A DNA stretch of 63,426 bases, taken from contig JAUSOF010000050.1 of assembly GCA_030656145.1 (NCBI GenBank), positions 1 through 63,426 on the forward strand. Direction: 5' to 3'. Numbering within the stretch: position 1 is the first letter of the stretch; every line of letters starts with the position of its first letter. Origin of the DNA: Pseudomonas sp. Lineage in GTDB: Bacteria; Pseudomonadota; Gammaproteobacteria; Pseudomonadales; Pseudomonadaceae. The notes under the pieces are model-generated. The model ran no database searches. It saw only the letters and a list, made by a program, of their open reading frames with translations, and had not been told where the DNA came from. Below are positions 9,375 to 18,754 of the stretch, piece after piece. The translations under genes were made by a program, and so were the position numbers.

Positions 9375-10937
9375 GTGAGCCAAGCCCTGATTGCCGCCCT
9401 GCAGAACCCGGCCATTTATCCTCACCCGGTAGAGGCTTTCCAGGTCATCGAGACGCATATCTCCTGGGTAGTATTGACCGGCCCCTACGCCTACAAGATC
9501 AAGAAACCAGTCAATTTCGGCTTTCTCGACTTCACCGAACTGGCTGCTCGCGAGCACTTTTGCCAGGAAGAGTTGCGTCTCAACCAACGCCTCACTCAAG
9601 GCCTGTACCTGGAAGTTTTGCCGATCAGCGGTAGCGAGCAAGCACCGCAATTGGGCGGCAATGACCCCGCTATCGAGTACGCCTTGAAAATGCGCCAGTT
9701 CCCGCAGGATCAATTGCTTGCCGAAGTACAGGCGCGCGGAGAGCTGAACGAAGCGCATATCGATGCCCTGGCAGAGCAAATCGCCCAGTTTCATCTAGAC
9801 GCGCCCCAGGTGCCCCAAGCCCACGAACTGGGCTCACCGGAAGCGGTAATGGCGCCCGTCAGGCAGAATTTCGAACAAATCCGCGCACTGCTTGCGGACA
9901 AGGCCGACCTGCAACAACTCGATGCCCTGCAAGCCTGGGCAGAAAGCAGCTTCGAGCGCCTCGAGCCGCTGCTGACACGGCGCAAGGCCGAAGGCTTCAT
10001 CCGTGAATGCCATGGCGACATCCATCTGGGCAATGTCACGCTGCTCGACGGTCAGGTCGTACTGTTCGACTGCATTGAATTCAACGAGCCGTTCCGCCTG
10101 ATCGACATTGCCTCGGATGCAGCCTTCCTCGCCATGGACCTGGAAGACCGCGGCCTCAAACCGTTCGCCCGACGTTTTATCAGCGCCTGGCTGGAGCACA
10201 CCGGCGACTACGCCGCGCTGGAACTGCTGAACTTCTACAAGGCCTACCGCGCCATGGTGCGTGGCAAAGTCAGCCTGTTCCGTCTCGGCCAGGAGTCAGA
10301 TGCCGTCCAACGCGCCGTGATCCTGCGCCAGTATCGTCGCTATGCCACCCTGGCAGAGAGCTACAGCGCCATTCCATCGCGCTTGCTGGCCATCACCCAT
10401 GGGGTGTCCGCCGTTGGCAAGAGCCATGTGGCCATGCGCCTGGTCGAAGCACTTGGGGCCATTCGCCTGCGCTCGGACGTGGAGCGCAAGCGCTTGCACG
10501 GCGAACAGAAAGGCGCCGACAAAGACCAGCTGGGTGCTGGCATATACAACCAAGACGCCAGTGCGGCCACCTATCAGCGCCTGCACCAACTGGCCGATGC
10601 CGCGCTACATGCCGGTTTCCCGGTGGTCATCGATGCCACCTACCTCCAGCAGTCACAGCGCCAGGCCGCCTGCCAGATTGCCGAGGCAACAGGCGTGCCC
10701 TTCCTGATTCTCGACTGCAGCGCCCCTGATGCAGTGATCGCCAGCAGGCTGGCGCTGCGTCAGGAAACAGCCCGGGATCCCTCCGACGCCACCATGGACG
10801 TGATCAACGCCCAGCAAGCCAGTCGCGAAGCACTTTCCCAAGCCGAGCTCATCCTTAGCCAGCGCGTCGACACCCATGAGAGTGCCAGCCTGGATAGCCT
10901 GATTGCGCGGATTCGCCAGCACCTGCCAGGGCTCTAG
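9375..10937 (+). CDS. aminoglycoside phosphotransferase-like / P-loop kinase fusion
   Basis: A 520-residue two-domain protein. Residues 1 to about 320 are an APH-like fold (ECHGDIHLGNV, then FDCIEFNEPFR, typical of the catalytic and metal-binding loops of phosphotransferases). Residues about 340-515 are a zeta-toxin/gluconokinase-like P-loop domain with Walker A GVSAVGKS. The family is commonly annotated as bifunctional APH/ATP-binding protein, without known substrate. GTG at 9375 is chosen because AAGGA lies 6 nt upstream and MSQALIAALQ fits homologues; the 64 in-frame codons before it overlap the mrcB start antisense and look non-coding. It is divergent from mrcB. Confidence 0.85.
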   Translation: MSQALIAALQNPAIYPHPVEAFQVIETHISWVVLTGPYAYKIKKPVNFGFLDFTELAAREHFCQEELRLNQRLTQGLYLEVLPISGSEQAPQLGGNDPAIEYALKMRQFPQDQLLAEVQARGELNEAHIDALAEQIAQFHLDAPQVPQAHELGSPEAVMAPVRQNFEQIRALLADKADLQQLDALQAWAESSFERLEPLLTRRKAEGFIRECHGDIHLGNVTLLDGQVVLFDCIEFNEPFRLIDIASDAAFLAMDLEDRGLKPFARRFISAWLEHTGDYAALELLNFYKAYRAMVRGKVSLFRLGQESDAVQRAVILRQYRRYATLAESYSAIPSRLLAITHGVSAVGKSHVAMRLVEALGAIRLRSDVERKRLHGEQKGADKDQLGAGIYNQDASAATYQRLHQLADAALHAGFPVVIDATYLQQSQRQAACQIAEATGVPFLILDCSAPDAVIASRLALRQETARDPSDATMDVINAQQASREALSQAELILSQRVDTHESASLDSLIARIRQHLPGL

Positions 10938-11097
10938 GAGGCTGCCCGAGAACAGCGACCGTAGCGAGGGAAAGACCGGCTTGAGGCATTTTTTGTGCTC
11001 TTTTGAGGCGAATAGTCGCTCTATTAAACGAAAAAGAGCGCGAAAAATGACCAATCCGGCTTTTCCGCAGTAGGTCAGTCTGTTCTCGGACAGCCTC
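10938..11097. repeat. 160-bp MITE-like palindromic element, copy A
   Basis: Bounded by 18-bp terminal inverted repeats, GAGGCTGCCCGAGAACAG on the left and CTGTTCTCGGACAGCCTC on the right (one mismatch). It has no transposase. It starts on the base after the stop codon of the preceding gene. The interior shares GTAGCGAGGG, CCGGCTTGA, GAGGCGAATAG and CGAAAAAGAGC with copy B at 45297-45459. No clear target-site duplication is visible. Confidence 0.8.
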
Positions 11098-11189
11098 ATA
11101 GGCCCAGCACAAGGCAAATAAAGCCGCGACGGGCTAAGCGCGTCGCGGCCACCTATACTGCCAAAGAACCCATAACGGACGTCCTGCTC

Positions 11190-11534
11190 ATGAGCCAACC
11201 CTGCCAACTCGATAGCCCGCTCTATCAGCTGCTACACAATGAGAACATCCGTGGCTTCAACGACCAAAAACCCAAGGATGGAGAGGTAGACCTGTGCAAT
11301 GGCGACTTTCGTGGCCTTGACTTGAGGGCGATCGACGCCAAGCGCATCAATTTCAGCGGCGCGTATTTTCGCGGCACGGACTTGCGCGGACTTGATCTGC
11401 GCGAAGCACTACTTGAAGGCGCGAGCCTGGCCCATGCGCAGATTTCCGGAACCTACTTCCCCGCGGAGTTGAGCGCCGATGAAATACTCATGTCGGTTAA
11501 CTTCGGTACGCGCCTACGCTACCGCACGCGCTAA
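11190..11534 (+). CDS. pentapeptide-repeat protein
   Basis: A 114-residue soluble protein whose middle (about residues 35-85) is a run of A(D/N)LXX-type pentapeptides (CNGDF RGLDL RAIDA KRINF, and further FRGTD LRGLD units), predicted to form a short right-handed beta helix. No other domain or signal peptide is seen. With fewer than ten repeats it is much shorter than the Qnr gyrase-protecting proteins, so no such role is claimed. It lies about 90 bp after the MITE-like element. Confidence 0.8.
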   Translation: MSQPCQLDSPLYQLLHNENIRGFNDQKPKDGEVDLCNGDFRGLDLRAIDAKRINFSGAYFRGTDLRGLDLREALLEGASLAHAQISGTYFPAELSADEILMSVNFGTRLRYRTR

Positions 11535-11905
11535 CCCCGAGCGAAACGTCCTAATTGTTCGGCGCCGGTGCCGGCCTCTAGAGCAGTTTCCGCCGACACG
11601 ACGCCGCGCGCCTGCTCAAGCAGATGGCCGTTGCCCTGAACGGCAACTGGCCACCGCGCCCCTCCACCCGCATCGCAACACCGACGCTAGCCATGCACTG
11701 CATTCGGCTAACCGCCCACCTGGTCGGCAGAACTGCACTGGCTGCACCAGCAGGACGCAATGCGGCCAAACAATTCTGGCCTGCACTGCCCGGGAGCTGG
11801 GGCGATATCAAACAGCCACGTTTTATTCGCTGGCCGCTACACTCATAGCAGGCATAGCGCGATGAGTGCCTGTTCAACGGCTCACAGACTGCGCAAGGAG
11901 GCTCT
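11535..11905. other. intergenic, possible decayed sequence
   Basis: About 370 bp. Several frames of 60-120 codons run through it on both strands, but none has a ribosome site, a recognisable family or a clean start. It may be the remnant of a lost gene. A good Shine-Dalgarno (AAGGAGG) at its right end belongs to the next gene. Confidence 0.4.
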
Positions 11906-12178
11906 ATGAATGACGAATTGCAGCACTTGAAGAACCTTGGCAAAACCTCAGCTCAGTGGTTACATGCCGTTGGTATCCACAGCGCAACTGACCTACGCAG
12001 ACTAGGCGCTGTCGATGCCTACCGAGCCGTACGTGCGCGCGGCTTTCGCGCCTCCAAGGTCTTGCTCTACGCCATTGAGGGCGCCTTGCTTGATGTGCAC
12101 TGGAGCGAGTTGCCGCCAGCTCACAAAGCCGAATTGAATGGCCAACTCGAGGCTTGTCCCGCGCACAACAAGCGCTAG
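11906..12178 (+). CDS. TfoX/Sxy C-terminal domain protein
   Basis: A 90-residue protein equal to the C-terminal domain of TfoX/Sxy (LKNLGKTSAQWLHAVGI...RLGAVDAYRAVRARG), a helix-hairpin-helix-like fold. Full TfoX proteins also have an N-terminal domain, which is absent here; stand-alone C-terminal forms are common in Pseudomonas and have no proven competence role. The strong ribosome site AAGGAGGCTCT sits before the ATG. Confidence 0.85.
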   Translation: MNDELQHLKNLGKTSAQWLHAVGIHSATDLRRLGAVDAYRAVRARGFRASKVLLYAIEGALLDVHWSELPPAHKAELNGQLEACPAHNKR

Positions 12179-12284
12179 CTCACAACCTGTACACGCCAGG
12201 ATTTACCTGACGCTTGGCAGCGCTTATTGTCTCAGGGACGCTCGTACGCCTAAGCCAGACTAGCCAGTTCAAGGAATTGCACAC

Positions 12285-13082
12285 ATGTATCTACTCGGGG
12301 AGCAACCAGCTTACGCCGACCTGCTGATCAACCGACTACAAAGCATCCCCGCTCAGCTATTGGAAGGGCTGACACCCTGCGGGGCCGCCTTGCAGCTGAC
12401 GCGAGTCGAGGATCTGGCTAAAGAGCTGCCGGCTAACCAGTTGTTCATCATCGAGAATGGTTTGCTGCATGCGCTGGTTGACGAACGCCCGCTGTTCTAT
12501 CTGCAAGAGGGTGACTTGGTTGGACTGCGCCAGGGCATCGACCTGCCCAGCTGCCGCTATAGCAGCGAGGAGCCACTCAGCCTGACCCCTTACTCGCGCA
12601 GTGAGGTGTTCAAGCATATCTACATCAGTGAACCGCGCCAGGAGCTGTTCATCCAGTACCTGATCGGCCATACCGCCCTGCTCTCCGACGCGTTGGCGCG
12701 CCTCAAGCAACCGGAAATCCGCCCCGCGACCGGCTTTCAGCACTTCGCCGCAGGTGAAGAACTGATCCACCAAGGCGACGCGGCTGATCATGTATTCATC
12801 ATCATCGAAGGCCATGCGACGGCCTATGTCGACGGGCACAAGGTCGGAGACGTACAAAAAGACGAGATCTTCGGTGCCATGGCCGTATTCACCCGCGAGA
12901 AACGCAGCGCCACCGTACTGGCCAGCGAACCGTGCACGGTGATGGTAATTCCCAAGGAGCAATTCCTCAGCCTGATGCAGAGCAATCCGCGTATCGCCCA
13001 CAGCCTGATTGAGAGCATGGCGCGCAGGATCGACCTGCTTAACAAGGAAGTGACCCAACTGCGCCTGCCAGCAACCGCCTGA
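12285..13082 (+). CDS. cbpA: cAMP-binding protein A-like cyclic-nucleotide-binding protein
   Basis: A 265-residue protein with a C-terminal cyclic-nucleotide-binding domain (about 150-250). The phosphate-binding cassette reads FGAMAVFTREKRSATV, so the Arg is kept but the usual Glu of FGEL is Ala. There is no DNA-binding helix-turn-helix, so it is not a Crp/Fnr regulator. In P. aeruginosa the Vfr-controlled cAMP-binding protein CbpA (PA4704) occupies this position before prrF, and this is the apparent orthologue. No Vfr site was recognised upstream. The start has AAGGA 10 bp away. Confidence 0.85.
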   Translation: MYLLGEQPAYADLLINRLQSIPAQLLEGLTPCGAALQLTRVEDLAKELPANQLFIIENGLLHALVDERPLFYLQEGDLVGLRQGIDLPSCRYSSEEPLSLTPYSRSEVFKHIYISEPRQELFIQYLIGHTALLSDALARLKQPEIRPATGFQHFAAGEELIHQGDAADHVFIIIEGHATAYVDGHKVGDVQKDEIFGAMAVFTREKRSATVLASEPCTVMVIPKEQFLSLMQSNPRIAHSLIESMARRIDLLNKEVTQLRLPATA

Positions 13083-13106
13083 CGGAGCCTCGCGCTCCAC
13101 TCTCGC

Positions 13107-13129
13107 AAACCCGGCCATCTGCCGGGTTT
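13107..13129 (+). terminator. cbpA terminator
   Basis: AAACCCGGC-CATCT-GCCGGGTTT hairpin 25 bp after the cbpA stop, followed by a T-rich stretch (GCTGTTTT). Confidence 0.75.
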
Positions 13130-13181
13130 GCTGTTTTCAGCTCACCGTGGCGACGCACTGCAATTATTTTTGCCAAGATGA

Positions 13182-13210
13182 TTGACATGCAAATGATAAT
13201 CGCTATTATT
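13182..13210 (+). promoter_or_regulatory. prrF promoter with Fur box
   Basis: TTGACA (13182-13187), a 16-bp spacer and TATTAT (13204-13209). A Fur-box-like sequence covers the spacer and -10 (AAATGATAATCGCTATTA). Fur bound with Fe2+ would block the promoter, so the sRNA should be made under iron starvation, as known for prrF. Confidence 0.85.
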
Positions 13211-13214
13211 AGCA

Positions 13215-13330
13215 ACAGCCGGTCGCGAGATCGGCGGGTAAGCTTAAGAGACCTTCAGTCGGCCTCTTCAGATTATCTCCTCATCAGGCTAATCACGGTT
13301 TTGACCCGGCTCTTGCCGGGTCTTTTTTTG
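13215..13330 (+). ncRNA. prrF: PrrF iron-responsive small RNA
   Basis: The RNA contains the conserved core GATTATCTCCTCATCAGG and CTAATCACGG, the 5' part GGTCGCGAGATC, and a Rho-independent terminator GACCCGGC-TCTT-GCCGGGTC followed by seven Ts. These closely match P. aeruginosa PrrF1/PrrF2. PrrF base-pairs with mRNAs of iron-containing proteins to spare iron. It sits after cbpA exactly as in P. aeruginosa, but only one copy is present here, without the tandem second copy needed for the longer PrrH RNA. The 5' end is estimated from the promoter. Confidence 0.93.
13303..13329 (+). terminator. prrF terminator
   Basis: GACCCGGC/GCCGGGTC stem with TCTT loop, then TTTTTTT. Confidence 0.9.
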
Positions 13331-13450
13331 TCTGGCAAAAAGTGCTCGCGCTGTTTCGCCGCGGCATGGCAAAAAGACACGTCATGCCAACGACCCTTAG
13401 GCCGCACGCAGCCAACGTGGCCCGACCAACGTGGTACGAGCCTACCTGCG

Positions 13451-15595
13451 TTAGTACTCGAGCTTGGCGTAGAGCGTTTTGCGTGACGCCTCGCGTGCCT
13501 GCTTGAGCGTGTGAATCCCCCGCTCGGCGAGTAAGGGAATCAGCTTAAGGAACACCTCACCCGTAACCATCGCATCGCCCAGTGCGGTATGCCGGCCCAC
13601 CACGTGGACCCCGAGGCGAGCGGCGATCTGCTCCAGTCGATGATCGTCAGCCGCGTGCCCCGGATGCACCAGAGCCGACAACAGCAGGGTATCGAGTACA
13701 GGCTGGATGAAGCGGATGCCGGTCTGCGCCTCCTTGAGTTGCAGGAAGCGCATGTCGAAGGCGGCATTGTGAGCGACTAGCACCGTATCTTCGGCAAAGC
13801 GCTGAAACAACGGCAGCACCTCGCCAATGCTCGGCTGCCCCGCCAGCATTTGTCGTGATAGGCCATGCACCTGCTGTGATTCGCGCGGGATTGGCCGGTG
13901 CGGGTCAATCAGTTGCTCGAAGCATTCCTGCATCAGCAGCCTACTGTTAACGATGCGCGCTGCACCAATCGAGATGATTTCGTCACCCTCAGAAGGCGAC
14001 AGCCCGGTCGTCTCGGTGTCGAACACGGTATAGGCCAAATCGCTCAACAGCCGCTCATCGAGCTCCGGGGTTTGCCCCGGCTGGCTGAACAGATCGAAGT
14101 CGTAATACACCGGCCGCCCCTGAACCCTGGAAGGGAGCGGCGCCTGTGTTTGCGGCTGGCTGACCGGCAACTGCAGATACAGACGATTGTCGCCGACAAG
14201 CGCACTGGCCTGGCACCAGAGTTCGCCGCCATGCCGCTCCAGCACCTCCTTGAGCGTGGATGCAGCGGCATCCTCTTCGGCCAGCGGACTGCATGGGCGC
14301 TGCTCCCACTCATGCAACTGCTGCGAGTCGAGTGCTGCCCCGCTCCAACACAGGGCCAAGCGCACAAAACGGCCTTCGACGGCCAACTCGAATTGCACCT
14401 CACGAATACCCAGTGTGGCCACCATGGCGCCCATCAGTTGGGTCAATGCCTGCACCAGGGAATAGCTGTCCAAACTCAACCAAAGCGACTCATTGCCGCC
14501 CTCATAGCGGGCGACAACCCCAAGCGTGGCGGCAAAGTTACGCTGCAAGGCAAGCAGTAGGTCGGTCGCCAGCATGTCTTCCAGCGGCCACTGCGGGTGC
14601 AGCAGATCGGCATGCTGGCTCAGCGTCTGCTCAAGGTGCCGGGAAAGTCGCTGCGCTTCGTCACTGATAACCTGGCCAAAGCGTTGACGGCGTTCGGCAT
14701 CCATCTCCGGGTATTGCTGCACGGTCTCCGCGGCCGCACGGATATTGCCCAAGGCCGCCCGAGTACCTTCGGTCAGTTGCTGCAACAGTGCATCGCGACG
14801 GCTGTTGAGTTCGACCGAGCGGGTGATGTCATCGAGGATCAGGACGAATCCGATCAGTTCACCATGCTGATCCAGCACCGGTGCCATCTGCGCCCGCAGC
14901 AGATGAGTACCTCGTGCCGTGACGAAATGCGCTATCGGGCTGGTACTTTCCTGCTGCAGACGCTGCCTGACCCGCTCCAGGGCATGCACAATCAGGCGCT
15001 GATCGAGAATGCCGAAGATCGAGCGGCCCAAGCCCACCGGCGCACCGGCCGGACCAGCAGCATCCGGCTCGAGTAACAGGCTGGCACTGCTGTTATAGAG
15101 CAGAATGCGCCCCTCGCGATTACACACCAGCACGCTTTGTTCGAGTTCCGACATCAGTGCGGCCAGGCGATTCTTTTCCTGCTCGAGACGCGCATTGGCT
15201 TCCTCAACGCGCACTGCGACCTCACGCTGCAGTGCGCAATGCGCCTCGGCAAAGGCATTCAGGGCCGCGCCCAGCCGACGCATGTCGCGGCTACCCGTGA
15301 GGGCCACACGATGCGCGGGATTGACCCGGCGAATGATGTCGATCTCCTCGCTCAGGCGGATCACCACCTCTGGGTAGGCCGCCAGCCACAGGCGCAGGAG
15401 CACGCCGAACGGGAGCAGCAGAAACCCGGAAAGCACCACCAGCAGCGCACCACGCCCAGCCATCAAGGCGAGCACGGCGGCACGCTCCTCGCGGCTCAGG
15501 TCAGCCCATAACAGGCTACCTGCGAGCGCCAGCAAACTGCCAAGCAACAGGCTGAGGATGGCCAGCCAGAAGGCGAAACGTAGACGTGGACTCAT
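13451..15595 (-). CDS. membrane kinase-like sensor fused to DnaQ-type 3'-5' exonuclease
   Basis: A 714-residue protein. Two N-terminal membrane helices (about 8-28 and 45-70) are followed by a coiled-coil (about 115-150), a PAS-like domain (about 150-270), a histidine-kinase-like region (about 280-480) and a DEDDh exonuclease (about 520-700). The exonuclease motifs are complete: D526-x-E528 (FDTETTG), D614 (HNAAFDM), and H669...D674 (HTALGD). In the kinase-like part the helix where the phospho-accepting His is expected reads TRAALGNIRAA, without His, and ATP-lid motifs are poor, so kinase activity is unlikely. It starts 3 bp after the response-regulator gene and appears to be the third gene of a signalling operon. 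Exonuclease genes near SLC5-type kinases are known in acetate-response loci of other gammaproteobacteria; substrate and role here are unknown. Confidence 0.8.
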   Translation of the reverse strand: MSPRLRFAFWLAILSLLLGSLLALAGSLLWADLSREERAAVLALMAGRGALLVVLSGFLLLPFGVLLRLWLAAYPEVVIRLSEEIDIIRRVNPAHRVALTGSRDMRRLGAALNAFAEAHCALQREVAVRVEEANARLEQEKNRLAALMSELEQSVLVCNREGRILLYNSSASLLLEPDAAGPAGAPVGLGRSIFGILDQRLIVHALERVRQRLQQESTSPIAHFVTARGTHLLRAQMAPVLDQHGELIGFVLILDDITRSVELNSRRDALLQQLTEGTRAALGNIRAAAETVQQYPEMDAERRQRFGQVISDEAQRLSRHLEQTLSQHADLLHPQWPLEDMLATDLLLALQRNFAATLGVVARYEGGNESLWLSLDSYSLVQALTQLMGAMVATLGIREVQFELAVEGRFVRLALCWSGAALDSQQLHEWEQRPCSPLAEEDAAASTLKEVLERHGGELWCQASALVGDNRLYLQLPVSQPQTQAPLPSRVQGRPVYYDFDLFSQPGQTPELDERLLSDLAYTVFDTETTGLSPSEGDEIISIGAARIVNSRLLMQECFEQLIDPHRPIPRESQQVHGLSRQMLAGQPSIGEVLPLFQRFAEDTVLVAHNAAFDMRFLQLKEAQTGIRFIQPVLDTLLLSALVHPGHAADDHRLEQIAARLGVHVVGRHTALGDAMVTGEVFLKLIPLLAERGIHTLKQAREASRKTLYAKLEY

Positions 15596-15598
15596 GGG

Positions 15599-15970
15599 CT
15601 ATTCAACCGCCAATTGCGCGCCGATCTGTGCCAGCAACGCCTGGGTCGAGAACGGCTTGGTGATGTAGGCGTTGGCGCCCAGGGCCAGGCCCTTACTGAT
15701 CTCGACCTCGCGGCCCTTGGCCGTCAGCATGACGATGCGCATGTGCTGCCAATCCGGGTTCTCGCGGATCTTCTGGCACACATCGAAACCGCTCAGGCGC
15801 GGCAGCATCACATCGAGCAGCACCAGGTCAGGCGGCTGACGCTGGATAGCCTCCAGGGCCTCCTGACCGTCGTGTGCGACCATCACCTGATAACCGGCCT
15901 GCTCAAGCAGAAATTCCAGGGAGATGACGATATTCGGTTCGTCGTCGGCGATTAATACGGTTTTACTCAT
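15599..15970 (-). CDS. single-domain response regulator (CheY-like)
   Basis: A 123-residue receiver domain only. The acidic pocket is D9-D10, the phospho-accepting site D53 (LVLLDVMLP), T/S at MLTAKG and the Lys in TKPF. No output domain follows, so it must act by protein contact. The start is ATG 15970 ([11 protein letters not shown]), which overlaps the kinase stop as ATGA; the longer frame reads back into the kinase gene. It is most likely phosphorylated by the adjacent SLC5-type kinase. Confidence 0.9.
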   Translation of the reverse strand: MSKTVLIADDEPNIVISLEFLLEQAGYQVMVAHDGQEALEAIQRQPPDLVLLDVMLPRLSGFDVCQKIRENPDWQHMRIVMLTAKGREVEISKGLALGANAYITKPFSTQALLAQIGAQLAVE

Positions 15971-18741
15971 ACTCCATACTCCGTTTCGCGGCCTGCGTCT
16001 GACGCGGCCACATTCGCCTGCCCCAAGGGCAGGGTAAAAGAAAAGGTTGCACCCTCTCCGCGCGCACTCTGGACCCACAGGCGGCCGCCGAAGTGCTCGA
16101 TGATCTGCCGGCTGATTGGCAGTCCCAGGCCGGTGCCTTGTGGCTTCTCGGTGAGGTTGTCGCCGGCCTGGCGAAACTTCTCGAAGATAGTCTGCTGATC
16201 GGCTGGGTCGATCCCGCAGCCGTTATCGCGCACATTCACCTGCAACGCATCGACCAGCACCTGCACGGCGATGTCGATGCGCCCCGCCTCGCGGTCGCAG
16301 AACTTCACTGCGTTAGAGATCAGGTTGAGCAGTACCTGCAACAGGCGGTCGCGGTCGGCCAGTACCGGCGGAATCTGCGCCGGCAGGTCGAGGCGCAGTT
16401 CCACACCCTGTTCTTGCAACAGCTGACTGGTGGTGGCCAGGGCATCCTCGATCACCTCTTGCAGGTCGAGTGCGGCCGCGTGCCATTCGGCACGTCCCGA
16501 CTCGAGTTTGGCCAGGTCCAGCACCTGGTTGATCATCCGCGTCAGGCGCTCACTCTCCTTGACGATGATGCCGACGAAACGCGCGCGCTGCGCAGGGTCC
16601 AGCTCGGGATTGTCGTGGAGAATCTCGGAGAAGGCGCGGATTGAGGTCAGTGGTGTGCGCAGCTCATGGGTCACCGTAGAGATGAAGTCATCCTTCAACA
16701 GGTCGAGCTCCTGCAGCCGTACATTGGCCGCGCGCAGCTCGCCGGTGGCCGCCTCCAGTTCCTGTGACTGCTGCTCCAGGCGGCGGCTGTAGGCAATCAC
16801 CTGCGAGGCTTCGTCCAGAATACCGAGTACCTCATCCATGCCCAGCGGCTCCTCCTGTACCACCGAGGCCAACATCACCCGCGCCGAGGCGTTGCCAATC
16901 GCGCCCGCCAGTTGCTGCTCGGCGAAGTGCACCAGGGCAGCATCCGCCACCAGCTCGCTACTCGATGCCAGGCCTTGCTGCTGGGCGTAGCCGGCGAATG
17001 CCTCGGCGGCCCGCGCCGGCCCGAGGAAGCGCCCGACCAGCGCGATCACCTCCGTTACCGAGGCGCTGCCGCGCCACAAACTGGAGCTACGCCCCGCGAC
17101 CTTGAAGGCATCGACGAACAGCAGCGCCTGGGCATGCTCGCGACTGCTCTGCCGACTGAACAGCGACACGCCGACATAGGCGCCGAGGTTGGCCAACATA
17201 CTCCAGAACAGCGAATGGCCGATCTCGTCCAGCCCCGCCAGACCGAACAGCGCCAGCGGCTTGAGCCAGGCGATGGCGAACGGCCCCTGCTCAATGAAAC
17301 TCAGCGGCAACCAGCCGGACTTGGCGAACGCCGGCAACAGCAGGGTATAGAGCCACAACAAAAAGCCCAGCGACAGGCCAGTCAGGGCACCGGCACGAGT
17401 GCCCTGCTTCCAGTACATGCCGCCGAGCAGCGCCGGGGCGAACTGCGCCACTGCGGCGAACGACACCAGGCCGATCGAGACCAGCGCATAGGCCTCACCT
17501 GCCGCGCGGTAATACACATAGCCGAGCAGCATCAACAGCAGAATGGCGCCACGGCGAATGCCCAGCAGCAACCCTGACAGATCTGTGCGCTGCGCCAGGC
17601 CGAGGGCTTTCCAGCGCAGCAGCAGCGGCATCGCCAGGTCGTTGCAAATCATCGTCGAGAGCGCAATGGTTTCGACGATGACCATGCCGGTGGCGGCTGA
17701 CAGCCCGCCGATGAACACCAGCAGCGCCAACGCCTGTTGCTGATGGGCCATGGGCAGGGTGAGAACGAAGGTGTCGGCATCCACTGTGCCGGCAGGGAAA
17801 TGCATCAGGCCGGCGAAGGTGATCGGCAGGACGAAAATATTGATCGCCAGCAGGTACAGCGGAAACAACCAGATGGCCTTGGCCAGGTGGTTCTCGTTGA
17901 CGTTCTCGACCACGCTGATCTGGAACTGACGCGGCAGAAACAGAATTGACAGCATCGACAGAAAGATCAGCGAAGCCCAGGAGCCATAAGTTCCGGCCGG
18001 ACCGCCAAGGGTCAGCAACTGGTCAATATCGGGCAAGCGCGCGGCCTGCTCGAATACGTCGGCGAAGCCATGGTAAAGACCGAAGGTGACATAAAGGCCG
18101 ACCGCCAGAAACGCCAGCAGCTTGACCAGTGACTCAAAGGCGATGGCCGCCACCATGCCTTCGTGGCGCTCGGTCGTGTCGAGGTGGCGGGTGCCGAACA
18201 GGATGGTGAAGATCGCCAGCAGCAGCGCCACATAGAGCGCGGTGTCCTGCAGCGGGCCGAGCGCCTCGCCCTGGTTCGGCATCTGGATCGCCGGGTACTG
18301 CCAGAGAATCAAAAAGCTGCTCGACACCGCCTTGAGCTGCAGGGCGATATAGGGAATCACGCCGACCACGGCAATCAGGGTGACCAGACCACCGAGCAGC
18401 GCACTTTTACCGTAGCGCGCGGCGATGAAGTCGGCGATCGAGGTGATCCGATTGGCCTTGCTGATGCGGATCATCTTGCGCAGCACCAGCCAGAACAGTG
18501 CCGCCATCAGGGTTGGCCCGAGGTAGATCGGCAGAAAGCCAACCCCACTGGCGGCGGCACGGCCAACGCTGCCGTAGAAGGTCCAGGAGGTGGCGTACAC
18601 CGCCAGCGACAGGGCATAGATATACGGATTGGCGATTATCGAGCGGCCGGCATCGGCCCGTTTATCACTCCAGTAGGCGATCGCAAAGAGAATGCCCAAG
18701 TAGGCACAGGAGGTCAGCAGGATCAGGGCACCGAGCGGCAT
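15967..18741 (-). CDS. SLC5-type (sodium:solute symporter) sensor histidine kinase
   Basis: A 924-residue inner-membrane sensor. Residues 1 to about 500 form about 13 membrane helices of the sodium:solute symporter/SLC5 fold ([25 protein letters not shown]). A STAC-like linker region and coiled-coil follow, then HisKA with H-box THELRTPL (His about 692) and an HATPase_c domain with N-box ([10 protein letters not shown]), G1 (DNGCGI) and GTGLGL. The architecture is that of CbrA and CrbS/MxtR, but it lacks a C-terminal receiver; CbrA itself is encoded 38 kb away in this window. It is co-transcribed with a small membrane protein, a receiver and the exonuclease fusion. The sensed solute is unknown; small carboxylates or amino acids are plausible by analogy. 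Confidence 0.9.
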   Translation of the reverse strand: MPLGALILLTSCAYLGILFAIAYWSDKRADAGRSIIANPYIYALSLAVYATSWTFYGSVGRAAASGVGFLPIYLGPTLMAALFWLVLRKMIRISKANRITSIADFIAARYGKSALLGGLVTLIAVVGVIPYIALQLKAVSSSFLILWQYPAIQMPNQGEALGPLQDTALYVALLLAIFTILFGTRHLDTTERHEGMVAAIAFESLVKLLAFLAVGLYVTFGLYHGFADVFEQAARLPDIDQLLTLGGPAGTYGSWASLIFLSMLSILFLPRQFQISVVENVNENHLAKAIWLFPLYLLAINIFVLPITFAGLMHFPAGTVDADTFVLTLPMAHQQQALALLVFIGGLSAATGMVIVETIALSTMICNDLAMPLLLRWKALGLAQRTDLSGLLLGIRRGAILLLMLLGYVYYRAAGEAYALVSIGLVSFAAVAQFAPALLGGMYWKQGTRAGALTGLSLGFLLWLYTLLLPAFAKSGWLPLSFIEQGPFAIAWLKPLALFGLAGLDEIGHSLFWSMLANLGAYVGVSLFSRQSSREHAQALLFVDAFKVAGRSSSLWRGSASVTEVIALVGRFLGPARAAEAFAGYAQQQGLASSSELVADAALVHFAEQQLAGAIGNASARVMLASVVQEEPLGMDEVLGILDEASQVIAYSRRLEQQSQELEAATGELRAANVRLQELDLLKDDFISTVTHELRTPLTSIRAFSEILHDNPELDPAQRARFVGIIVKESERLTRMINQVLDLAKLESGRAEWHAAALDLQEVIEDALATTSQLLQEQGVELRLDLPAQIPPVLADRDRLLQVLLNLISNAVKFCDREAGRIDIAVQVLVDALQVNVRDNGCGIDPADQQTIFEKFRQAGDNLTEKPQGTGLGLPISRQIIEHFGGRLWVQSARGEGATFSFTLPLGQANVAASDAGRETEYGV

Positions 18742-18754
18742 GGGCAGCGCCTCC

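Noticed and set aside
10855..11112. Small minus-strand ORF covering the MITE copy A
   Set aside because: The frame is created by the repeat itself and overlaps the end of the kinase-like gene; no conserved protein is evident.
11578..11943. A 121-codon minus-strand frame in the gap before the TfoX-like gene
   Set aside because: No ribosome site, no recognisable domain, and it overlaps the start of a well-supported plus-strand gene.
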